NCBI GenBank assembly: GCA_013368315.1
Contig: JAACJM010000004.1
Span: 558,001 to 622,000 of the forward strand
DNA: 64,000 nt
Reading direction: 5' to 3'
Origin: Tetrapyrgos nigripes
Taxonomy: Eukaryota; Basidiomycota; Agaricomycetes; Agaricales; Campanellaceae
The position numbers and the translations under genes were made by a program. Numbering within the stretch: the first letter of the stretch is position 1; each line of letters starts with the position of its first letter. The notes beneath the pieces were generated by a model, which was given only the letters and a program-made list of their open reading frames with translations, was not told where the DNA came from and ran no database searches. Positions 54,829 to 64,000 of the stretch are shown here, piece by piece.

Positions 54829-57202
54829 ATGTTCTTTAATAGGGCTCTACTTCCGCTGGCCTTTCTGGCGCTACCAGCCGTCCACAGTCAATCACTTGGA
54901 TTGCCAGTAAAGCGACAGGACGCTGTACGGAATGTTTTAGATCCAGACTTCGATCAATTCGTGCAACAAATACTGGACGACTGGAACGTCTCGGCTGGCC
55001 TTGGTGTGGCTATTGTCCAAAAGAAAGCGGACGATACTTGGCTCATCGAGACCAAGGGATACGGCATAGCGAAAGGCGATGGAAGCAACGTCACAGAGGA
55101 TACTTACTTTTCTATTGGCTCAAACACCAAGGTAGCAACTTGTCATTTCTCAGTGTTGACAAATTTACTGAAGCAGCTTGCTAGACCTTCACCGCCATGG
55201 CCACTGGCCTCTTGGTTTCCAATGAAAGCCTTTCTCTGTCTTGGAAGACCAAAATCGCCTCTATCTTACCGGAATGGGGTCTCAACGACTCCTACGCGAC
55301 TTCGCACAGCACAATCCTCGATTTGATGGGCCACCGAGTCGGACTCCCTCGTCATGACTTGATGTACGAAGCCAATTTTAGCTCTTCAGACATGGTACGA
55401 CACTTGCAGCCTAGTCAGCTTGCATACAGAACACGATTGCTCACGTTCACTCAACAGTTGACCCGAATCAAGCACCTCAAACCGTCTGCGGAATTTCGAG
55501 AAGATTTCCAGTACGACAGCAACATGTACACGGTGTTGTCTTACCTTCCACAGCATCTTATTCCCTCAGTCTCCAGCTATGCTCGCTTCGTCAAGGATAA
55601 TATCTTCGTCCCTCTAGGATTGAACCAGACCACGTTCGACTCGATCAGCGCAGAAAAGTCTGGTAATCTCGCTCAAGGGTTTGTCAGGGACAAAGTCAAC
55701 AAGACCGAAAACATTTTCGGTAGGGGAACCCCTCGAGTCTTACCCTATTGGAATCCGTCAACAGAAGATGGAAATAGTGCGTTTTTTCCCAGTCATTCTT
55801 CTGCCCGTCTATATCACTTTGATTATAGTGATCTCTGGAGCCGGAGGAGCGATCATGAGTGTCAAGGATGCTGTAAGTCACAAAGCAAGATGCCACAGCT
55901 CGTTTCTTTCACACTCGTTTATCACAGGCAATCTGGTTGCAAAGTCTACTCTTGTTAGGTCAAAATCCAGCCACTGGCGAAGCTGTCATACCCCCAGAAG
56001 TTGTTGAGACAACTGCCTCAGGACTGGGAATAGTATTCGGCACTGCGTAGGGTTTATCTTTTTGAACCTGACGTGCACAATATAACTGATTCTTACAAAC
56101 TAGACCGTGGCCTGAATGGTCTCCCATGGTATACGGTGGAGGCCAATTCGGCTACTCATACCGTGGACACAGTATGCAGAATCATCTTCGGTTACTTTCT
56201 TCTGACTGATGAACTGTTATAGATGCCCTTGAGGTAAAGACTCTTCTGTCACCTCAGTATAATCAGTAATGTTCACCTGTATACCTATTTCTAGCATACA
56301 GGCGGAGCCACTGGTCAGTAGCCACAGTGTACTTTTTACAGCGTGACGCATCTGATAGCATTCTACCAATTCATAGGTTTCCTTAGTGTCATTTCCCGAT
56401 TTCCATTCGATAACGTCGGTATTTCTGTCTTTTGTAATGACGGTGACTTTGGAGACTCTATCATGCAAGTCATCAAATCCCGTATTGCGGATAAAGTGTT
56501 CGGGCTTGAACCTGTTGATTGGAATGCAAGGTATGCTTTAAGAATCAACAGAGCTCTTCTTCAGTCTCACAACTACACTCGCTTAGGTATAAAGCACAGG
56601 TCTCTGCCCAGTTTGAGCAGATTATGGCGCTGCCCCAACGTCCTTCAGAGCCCGCAGACCCTTCTGCCCCGTTCTCCTCGATAGCCGGTGTCTACAATGA
56701 TCTAGCCTACGGTCGCATTGAACTCTGTCTCGTCACCCCACAAGGCGCACACAACGTCACGCAGTCAGACTCCTGCCGTGCACTCGTCGACGATGTTCCT
56801 ACAAAGTTACCAGATGTCGATACGTCCATACCCACTTTCGTTGCGAAATGGGATAAGCTCTGGTCAACCCACTTGGTACTCCGACACTTTGACGGCAATT
56901 TGTTCAATGGGTCGGCGTTGTTTAGCACAGTCAGTGGAATTAATATCGAAATTTATTCTGTGAACTCATTGCAAACCATCTTATAGCCCATTCTCAACTC
57001 CTCTCTGGTCAATGCCAGTCACAGTCAGACGTACTTTACTCAATCTTTCGAGACTCTCCCTAATGCCGAGTTCGCGATTGAAGATGGGAAAGCTGTTGGA
57101 TTTGGGCTCACGGGCGTTTGGGAGGCTGGAACGGGTATCGAAGATCCTAGTGGAGATACCGTCCAGGAACGTTCGGAAGTCTGGTTTGCCAGAGAACAGT
57201 AA
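54829..57202 (+). CDS. Secreted beta-lactamase-fold serine hydrolase
   Basis: Extracellular member of the class C beta-lactamase/penicillin-binding-protein-like family, whose fungal members are mostly esterase- or peptidase-like with unknown substrates. The ATG at 54829 gives MFFNRALLPLAFLALPAVHS, a signal peptide. Then FDQFVQQILDDWNVSAGLGV, AIVQKK, and FSIGSNTK with the nucleophile motif SxxK (SNTK). An intron leads to LFTAMATGLLVSNESLSLSW, ILPEWGLNDSYATSHSTILD and LMGHRVGLPRHDLMY; then YDSNMYTVLSYL (the Y-x-N equivalent), FVKDNIFVPLGLNQTTFDSI and GGAIMSVKDAAIWLQ, PPEVVETTASGLGI, VYGGGQFGYSYRGH, HTGGATG (the KTG-like strand) and FLSVISRFPFDNVGISVFCN. It ends VWFAREQ with TAA at 57200-57202. 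About nine introns; motifs are intact. Confidence 0.85.
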
Positions 57203-57990
57203 ACTCTAGTTCTGTGCAGGCAAAGCGAATGATGGATCCTAACTAAATAATAACTCTATTTATTCAATCCGTCCTTGTCGAAAGGCAAGACTTTGTCAAT
57301 GCTCAGTGTCAAGGTGACTCCAGCAGGAAGATAGCTCACATTAGGACGAAAAACTTCAAGACACCCTGGACCATACCCCCATGAAACGATGCCTGAATTT
57401 CCGGGGTAATAGCCCCATCGATATAATCAGCAATACAATTTCACCAGCCGCATCAGTGCATGGAGTGAGTTTGGGCAATGATCTGAAATCGAATGAGGAA
57501 CGAGGAACCAGCAAGAACTACGCGCAAACCTGAGATAAGAACCTCAATTCCTCAATATGGCAATAACGCTGACTTGGAGCAGGATGCCATGTACCTGCAA
57601 AGAGACTGAAAGTACTGGCGAGTGGTGGTGTGACCGGTAATTGATAATGGAGCAGCATTTCGACATGAATGCCGGTGAGAAGGAGAATGAAAGCGCGTAG
57701 ACTCGAACCACTCGCTCTGTGTAACAATCGATCAAAAGTGTCAGTTGATCGACTTTCATCAAACCTTGCAGAAGTGACTGGCTCGAGTCTAGGCGCGTAC
57801 ACTGTTCATAAACTGAGCAATCAATCACAAACTCGTTTCCAGCTCGTCTCATCCGGGCGCTTGCAGAACTTCGAGTGGATTCTGATAGTATGAGACCAAT
57901 TTGAAGTATGCTGGCTGGCACTGGCAGACGATTAGGGACCGTCAGAGAAAGCACAGTCCGGTAAGGTCTAGCGTAGGAGTGTGGACGTCC
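57203..57990. other. Intergenic; weak minus-strand ORFs
   Basis: Minus-strand open stretches at 57518-57802 and 57544-57954 overlap in different frames (for example LLHRASGSSLRAFILLLTGI). No domain recognised and no clear gene boundaries. Confidence 0.35.
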
Positions 57991-58017
57991 TTTTCTTCAA
58001 CGATCAGGCCTAAATCT

Positions 58018-58535
58018 TAATCGACTGCGTTGGCGATAACTTGTTCGAGAGATTTTTGAGTGGAATTCGACGAATTAGGGAGGACAGATTGAGAAGGTCG
58101 ACTGAGGGTCCTAAAAGGTGCCTGCACCTCCGCTATGGTTACATCGAACACCAGTTTCTTCGTAAGTGAAGGGAATAGTGTATCGTCAGTCTGGTTCTCG
58201 AGACTAATCCCTAGAGCACAACCACGTCATCACAATCTCGAGAATAAGGGAATTGACGGCAACTGCAGCGCGCTTTCTGAGGAGAGATGAGAACACAAAG
58301 AGCCTGGTGTGCGGCAGTTTGGTCGTAGGTACGGAATAAGTGGCGGAACCAAGGTAGAACTCGTTGGAAATTCAATTGGAAGACAGGAACGTTGAAGGCA
58401 AAGAGGACTCACTCAAGACTCACTGACCAGGTAAATCAGTCCTGAACCACGATACACCTTGGTATTTCCCTGAAGATTCTTCGAGATATACACATGATCG
58501 CCCGCTGGATTATGGCTTGGACGGACGACTTGTGG
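58018..58535 (-). CDS. Hypothetical protein, partial model
   Basis: Coding-like minus-strand exons: LPQVVRPSHNPAGDHVYISK, NLQGNTKVYRGSGLIYL, then an intron at about 58434, a middle exon of uncertain frame, and KLVFDVTIAEVQAPFRTLSR, PSQSVLPNSSNSTQKSLEQV, IANAVD with TAA at 58020-58018. The first exon and start are not found. No family recognised. Confidence 0.3.
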
Positions 58536-58539
58536 CAGT

Positions 58540-59241
58540 TGTCTTATGGGAGGACGGTCCTACGGATCCGCCAGCTGTCAGTTGTCACTTGAAAACTACC
58601 CAAATTGGTAGTTACCTCCTCTGACGTATACTTTAGAAACTGCACAGAGACAAAAGCCAAGTGTAAAGTGGTGTATGTATGCTATGTACGAGTGAATAGT
58701 ATAGTAGATTTAACTGTGTACCTATATCCACGTCTGCACATATCTGACCATGCGCAGCGCTCCATCTTTCGCCTCTGCCTAGAATCTCAAGATGTCCATG
58801 TACATCCAGAGCTGAAAACGCCTCACATCCTATAGGCCATCGACGTCGGTTTCTTCCCTTTCTTTGCCATTTTGATAGGCTAGGTAGGTCTATAGGGCCA
58901 GGTAGGTTGATTGATCGAATCTCCCGACAGTCTGTCGGCACCCAGCAATTCACTAGAGGACAAGTAGTTGGTGTGCACTATGCGGGGCCCCGGTATGCGA
59001 ATACCAGTGTCCTTCCTTAGTCTATCCCGCTCTCTGTCTCAAATCTATACCTAAGAAAGAGACAAGCCAAGAGCCTGGCAAGTGGAAGCCAACTCCTGTC
59101 GATCCAAAAAGAGGAAGGCGATTAGCATCTCAGAACATCATGTGAGGATTTTGGAAGAGAAATACACTCACCGCCATTAGCTATCCTATCACCACAATGG
59201 ATTTCCTCTCCAACAATCCAGCACGCTACCCAAGATACACC
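58540..59241. other. Intergenic
   Basis: Contains only a minus-strand open stretch at 58633-58953 without a recognisable product. Confidence 0.4.
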
Positions 59242-60883
59242 TCATAAATCATAATTCCTCACACCTCCACTAAGCCCATCCAAATCCGACATCTTGATAT
59301 TCCTCAGCAACGGGTCCAACGAAGCGAGTTCTTCTTTAATCCCACTTCGAGCAAATTGGTCAAGTTCTTTTAGGAGTGTGGAAGTAATTTTCTGTTCAAA
59401 AACGGAATAATGTGAGTACAAGTGCTCAGGAAGGCGCCAAGAAGGACCGAAGGATAATGAAACGTCAAGATAACCCTACCCACCTTGAATTTACTATCAA
59501 TCTTCAGCACCATATCCGCATAAGCAGACGACCACCCTTGGCTCGTCCCTCCACTTGCTCCCGTCCCGTTAAACACGAAACTTCCAGAGACACCCGCCGC
59601 TCCATTCGCATTGGCTATACCCCACAGACTACTACTCAGCTCCGTTTCACTTAGATTCGAGAACGAAGAGCCAAAAGTTTGGTGTTGTGTTGATTGTAAT
59701 GTTGATGTTGATGTGGAGGCGAGGTTTGCGCCTGGACTCGGGTTATTTGGGTTTGGACTGCCGACACTGCCACCAAAGGTTTGGTAGTTACTTGGATGTG
59801 CGGAGGTTGTACCATCTTGGAATAGGTAGGAGACGCCTGGATGAGGAACGATGAGGCCTAGCGGACCCATCATGTGTTGGGAGTGTGGGAGTGGAGATGG
59901 GCCGAGGAGTTTGGAAATTTTGTTGTAGACTTCTGAAAGAACGTCTAGTAAGGAAAGAAGTGTTTGATGGTAGTCGAGCGGGAAAGGCTAATTTTGGATG
60001 AGAAGAAGAAATAAAATAAAGCATCAAGGACGTCAACTTTGGGATCAGATATGTGTGATGGGTAGGAAAACAATTAACGCACTATATGTGGGTTAACGAG
60101 GTAAGACTCGGCAGATGCGTCGCCGTATGTGCCAGAATACTCTGTGAGTACGCCTGGCTTTTTGCCAGCCTTGGTTCTAAAAAGTTTCTGAACAGCGACT
60201 CGGGGGTTAGGACGGGTATTAGAAAAAGCGGAAGAACTAACCATGCCGTATATCCTGGTCTTGTCTCCATCCTCCCTGGCTTGGTCGTATTCTATGAGGG
60301 TATTGAGAAGGCCTCGGAGCAAATCGTGAGGTTGTTGTATGTCCAGTAGATTAGCAAGTGACATTCCGAGAAGTGCAAATCGACTTGTTCTGCAGAATAG
60401 CATTAGATGGTGACTGCGATGATTAGTAGGTTCACATACCGTTTCTTCATATCGGTATTATTGAATTCCTTATCCAACTCTGCACGAGAGATATATATGG
60501 TATGGAACCAATGACTACGGCTATACAATGGTGTGAGCTTGGTTGGCTTGTATAGGTAGATGGACCTACCCTTCATGAATATTGCGAATATACGTCAGAG
60601 TAAGAATCCTTTTCTGAATAAGATCCCTCAAGTACTCGTCATTGGTATGCTGGACAGGACCCGGTGTTCCTAAAGGCTCATTATGAAGCGACTGGGCGTC
60701 CCATTCCCTAGGGGTGGTTGCGGTAGGGGTCTGTGCGACTGGAGGGACTGAATATGCGGAATTGTTGGAGGAAGATACAGCAATTGGAGGCGGTGGCTGG
60801 ATCTGCTTTGGATTGAAGGAAGAGAGCAGATTCTGAGCAGACGACTTGCGTCGCATCTGCGGTCGGTGCTCGAACGAAGTCAT
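59242..60883 (-). CDS. Conserved fungal protein, UPF0662-like
   Basis: The start at 60883-60881 gives MTSFEHRPQMRRKSSAQNLL, SSFNPKQIQPPPPIA, a Ser/Pro-rich N-terminus. The conserved core is EYLRDLIQKRILTLTYIRNI, HEG, then SHWFHTIYISRAELDKEFNN, TSRFALLGMSLANLLDIQQP, HDLLRGLLNTLIEYDQARED, KLFRTKAGKKPGVLTEY, VPFPLDYHQTLLSLLDVLSE and VYNKISKLLG. The last exons read SAYADMVLKIDSKFK and KITSTLLKELDQFARSGIKE, ending VRNYDL with TGA at 59244-59242. The helix-rich core looks like the uncharacterised UPF0662 group of fungal proteins; that name is from memory of motif style. Divergent from the pinin-domain gene with 34 bp between the start codons. Confidence 0.55.
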
Positions 60884-60917
60884 GGTCGGACTAGTCACGT
60901 GTCCATCCCTCTTCGTG
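60884..60917. promoter_or_regulatory. 34-bp start-to-start divergent promoter
   Basis: The ATG of the UPF0662-like gene (60883) and the first in-frame well-placed ATG of the pinin gene (60918) are only 34 bp apart; 5' leaders must overlap. Another upstream ATG of the pinin frame at 60883 would directly overlap the other start codon. Confidence 0.5.
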
Positions 60918-62154
60918 ATGGACAACGACGATGCCTCAAAACCGACACCGACCGAGCCAGCGGCCATGGCCTCCAACAAGCCTCGTCCCAAACTGGATCT
61001 CTCGTCGGAGATAAAACCTGGGGAAAGAAGACGCGGAAAAACTATGTTTGGTCTCGTCCTAGGAACACTCAACAAGGCCAAGATAGAGGACAAGGAAAGG
61101 AACGCGAGTGAGGCGGTATGTGGCTCATGTTGCTCTCCGTACTATCACTTATACAAGGAAACAGGCCAAGAAACGACAGATGATAGAACAACGACTACAG
61201 ATCAAGCTGCGCAAAGAGACTGACTCGGTTCGACGAGCCGAAGAGGCAAAAAAGGACAAGACTGCCGCCAACAGGAAGGAGGAAGAGTTGCAGCTCAAGG
61301 ACTCTATTGTATGTTCCATACTGTCTTACTGTATCGTTTCCTGACATCCTGCCCCAGTACAAACTCCGTCGAACACGACTCTCACTCTTAGCAAACTTTC
61401 TCTGCACTTCCGACAAAATACCAGAAGAAGACTCTGACCCAACCCCAACTTCCGCAGATCCTCTTGCACCTCCACCCAGATCCCATCCACCACCGCTCTA
61501 CTATCTCCCAGCTATACTCACACCTGCTCAAGAGGCTTTCATTAAGAAGCGGAAAGAAGCTGTACGTGTCTCATATCTCTTTTCTACAACAACCACTCAC
61601 CTTCCATCCGTTAGGTAACCGAAGCAGCTGAAAAGGAATGGCAATACTTCCGGGAAGAACGTACCACAGGTATTGAAGAAATACACCAATTACGCCAACG
61701 TGTCGCAGAGGAAGAAGCGAAGAAAAAGGCTAGAGGAGGTGGTGACGACGATGCTGAGATGGATGTTGAGGGCGACAATGCCAACCATGGCCGTGACCAG
61801 GACAACTCTGCCGACCAAGGAACAAGTCATTCACATACGAATGGAACGAATGGCAGATCACACTCTGCTGAAAATAAAGAGGATAAAGAGGGTGATAGTG
61901 GGAAGCCAGCCGAACCAGAGGCAGAGTCGATGTCAATGGATGTGGATGAATCTGCTGCACCAGCTCCTGCTGCTGGTGCGGATGCGGGTACAGGTGCAGC
62001 TGGTACTGAACTCGCAACCGGAACGGGAGAGGGTTCAACCACGACGACGGAGAAAGATGGAACGCCTGCAGCTGCATCAGCTTCAGCACCGACGTCAGAA
62101 AAGAAGGATACAGGCGCAATGCAGGCCGATGATGATGAAGCAGTCGAGTATTAA
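60918..62154 (+). CDS. Pinin/SDK/MemA-domain protein
   Basis: Nuclear protein of the pinin family, linked to the exon-junction complex and splicing. The start is chosen at 60918 (MDNDDASKPTPTEPAAMASN); an in-frame ATG at 60883 is less likely. Then KPRPKLDLSSEIKPGERRRG, KTMFGLVLGTLNKAKIEDKE, RNASEA, an intron, and KRQMIEQRLQIKLRKETDSV, RRAEEAKKDKTAANRKEEEL. Next are YKLRRTRLSLLANFLCTSDK, PPPLYYLPAILTPAQEAFIK, EWQYFREERTTGIEEIHQLR. This K/E-rich block with LANFL..YYLP is the pinin/SDK signature. The C-terminal third is disordered and rich in Ala, Glu, Ser and Thr. TAA at 62152-62154. Confidence 0.85.
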
Positions 62155-63504
62155 TAGGTCTAGGTACTTGGCATTAGTGTTCTTCTGTGCTTCTGGAGAT
62201 AGCGAATGAGAGAATACTTGTTCTTTATTCTTTTTTGGTTCAGGTGTGTATGTATGGTTTTTACTACTGAGGAAGTGATAGACTAACTCTTTCTCAACTA
62301 CCTGCCAGTTACGCTTTATTTTTCGTGCGTTCTTTCTTCCCTCATTTCTGACTTACTCTGTTCATTGCTCTCCTTCGTTCATGCGTCTTTCATCCATCAC
62401 ACCCAAGCTCTCTCCTATTTTCATTTTTTTCATCTTTTTCAGCCTGCCTTTTTGCTCTTTACTTTGTGCTTTTATATGCGTTCGTGATCGCACCGTGCTC
62501 GGTCGGTCGTTGCTCTGCATCGTCTAAGTATACTCAGTATCTGACACTGTTCCGTTGTCACTATTAACACCGTTAGCCATGAACACGCGTTTTCTTTGAA
62601 AGAGATAAAGCAAATATACGCCGGATCCTGGTCGTTACAGACGACGGTGTCCGTAAAATAAATTCTCGGTAACTCAGATAGCAGACAGTGGGTGTAGATA
62701 TGCTCCATGACAGCTTGTGCCGGCTTAGCACAACGCTTCTTCGATGTGCTCTAGTGGAGGAGTTGTATCTGCAGAGTTGCAGGGTTGAAGAGCATGGTTC
62801 GTTCGGGGAGTACCGCTCTCTGACCTTGGATGGTGCTTGCCTCACAAAGCATAGTTTCCAGAGATTGCTGGAAATGACCCTAACTCTCCACATTCTTGCC
62901 CTCGAAGTCGATTTCTCTTCAGTGACAAACGAGCTTTTTTTTTTTGGTTCTGACCGCCTCCAACAGAGGGTTAGGAGGAAGAGATCTTGTTCTACAATTG
63001 AGTTGTCTTCATCTTTATTTTTGGTTCTGGTGGCCTTTGTAATTTGGGGCTCGCTGTACGTCCAGAAACAGAGCTCATCTATATGATGATTGAATCTCGA
63101 AGGTGCTTCACCGTCCCTTCCATACTCAATGTGGGTCTCAAGAAATTTGGATGATTTGCTACCAATTTGCTACTGGATAAAAACGCTAATATCTGCCGTG
63201 GCAGAAATGGTGTATTTTCTATTGCTACGGTGCTCGCCTTTGTATACGCTTTGCGTAAAGCTTCGGTCATCGACTCGCTCTGTGGTATTCAGCTGAACTT
63301 ACTGTACACGTTGACTCACCCTGACCCCTGTGTCTTAGGTTCTTAAGTCAAAGTACTTAGGCTGCCAGCTCTTTGACGATAGCCACTAGACATCCTCATC
63401 CTTTATTACTCTACTGTCCGGTTCGAAGCCAAATTTCCCTACTACTTATGTATGTATACTAGGAGTAATGACCGTTTGGCCCCTCTGCGAACTCGATTCC
63501 ACAT
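62155..63504. other. Intergenic, nothing supported
   Basis: Open stretches on both strands (62573-62893 minus, 62688-63086 plus, 63079-63270 minus) overlap each other and have no recognisable domain. The C10 tract at about 63513-63522 lies inside the next gene. Confidence 0.4.
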
Positions 63505-64000
63505 TCAGGATGTCCCCCCCCCCGGTTGCTCGCCACCGGCACCGTGACACGATTCACGACGCTCCAAATCAGGTACACGTATATACAGAACATCAGCGAA
63601 ATTCGTGCGATTGATCAGCTTCCGACGAATATTCAGGTTGTAAAAGAGCGTCAATGAATAGATACGGCCGACACAGAAGCCAAATATCATGGTGACTTCA
63701 ATCCAAAAGTTCAATAAGGCCAAATGTCAATGTCCCATGCCAATGCAAATGAAGGGGGAGAGGATAGGACATAGTACATACCATTACTCTGCATATCAGT
63801 CACATAAGTTACAAGACCTAGTAGTGCAGTCAGAGCAGTGAAAGAGCCGGTTTTGAGTGCGAGGGTTGCTAGACGGCGAACGAGTCTAAAATATATTTGT
63901 TTGTCTTCTTAAGCCAATTATTACAGAATTTGTCAAATGGAAAGGGGACTCACTTGGATGAAGACTTGAGCGTCCTGTCACGTTCGGTTGCTCGATAATA
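63505..64000 (-). CDS. DUF6534-domain membrane protein, 3' end only
   Basis: DUF6534 proteins are multi-pass membrane proteins expanded in agaricomycetes. From the right edge on the minus strand: YRATERDRTLKSSSK, an intron, then LVRRLATLALKTGSFTALTA, LLGLVTYVTDMQSN. A second intron (about 63678-63780) leads to VTMIFGFCVGRIYSLTLFYN, LNIRRKLI, the typical final helix of the family. The tail ends with a Gly-rich GAGGEQPGGGTS and TGA at 63507-63505; the glycine codons form a C10 run on the plus strand, a likely length-variable spot. The 5' part is outside the window. Confidence 0.78.

Noticed and set aside
62573..63086. Overlapping ORFs on both strands
   Set aside because: No motifs; the two strands exclude each other and neither has splice-supported extension.

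Overview
The window is nuclear DNA of a filamentous basidiomycete, most likely a mushroom-forming agaricomycete. Genes are broken by many short introns (about 45-80 bp) with GT..AG borders. The families present (DUF6533 and DUF6534 membrane proteins, F-box/leucine-rich proteins with an N-terminal coiled coil, a PL1 pectate lyase, a YANK-type kinase) are typical of that group. No bacterial, viral or organellar genes were seen.

Layout. 1-396: 3' end of a GDA1/CD39 guanosine diphosphatase. 625-2552 (-): secreted PL1 pectate lyase. 4235-5961 (-): DUF6533 membrane protein. 6233-7574 (-): PAQR/adiponectin-receptor-like membrane protein. About 7990-8417: F-box remnant. 8777-9034: small secreted peptide gene. 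9443-11322 (+): serine palmitoyltransferase subunit LCB1. 12781-14452 (+): YANK-like kinase. 15176-16907 (-): zinc-type dehydrogenase. 17182-18583: a 44-bp repeat flanking a broken unknown gene. 18599-20014 (+): uracil-DNA glycosylase. 20259-21214 (-): MICOS subunit. 21418-26825 (+): large protein with an XPF-like plus HhH C-terminus, probably the meiotic SHOC1/Zip2 relative. 27168-32943 (-): tandem F-box family (one pseudogene, two intact copies, one tail fragment). 33146-34254 (-) and 34313-35004 (+): SRP72 and NTF2, divergent. 35005-39236: gene-poor, with a tandemly repeated cassette that looks like spliced non-coding RNA. 39237-41372 (+): DCN1-like neddylation factor. 41749-43359 (-): two tandem coiled-coil/tail-anchored paralogs. 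44818-47241 (-): ribosomal-L1-domain nucleolar protein. 47454-48218 (-): GPI-anchor-type secreted protein with a partial duplicate upstream. 48751-50433 (-): F-box gene split by one stop. 51575-51805 (+): a three-exon metallothionein of 35 residues. 52824-53069: a mariner-type MITE. 54159-54379: small unknown gene. 54829-57202 (+): secreted beta-lactamase-fold hydrolase. 59242-60883 (-) and 60918-62154 (+): conserved UPF0662-like protein and a pinin-domain protein, divergent with 34 bp between start codons. 63505-64000 (-): 3' end of a DUF6534 protein.

The core genes are unrelated housekeeping loci and do not form one pathway or gene cluster. The interest lies in the accessory parts: tiny multi-exon genes (metallothionein, a dibasic-site secreted peptide, two other small ORFs), recent local duplications, MCB (ACGCGT) promoter boxes shared by uracil-DNA glycosylase and two coiled-coil paralogs, and the exon-intron cassette array. 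Several otherwise conserved genes carry single-base frame breaks, often at short homopolymers. These may be sequencing errors or real lesions, and the sequence alone cannot tell which. Exon borders were placed by eye from splice signals and reading frame.
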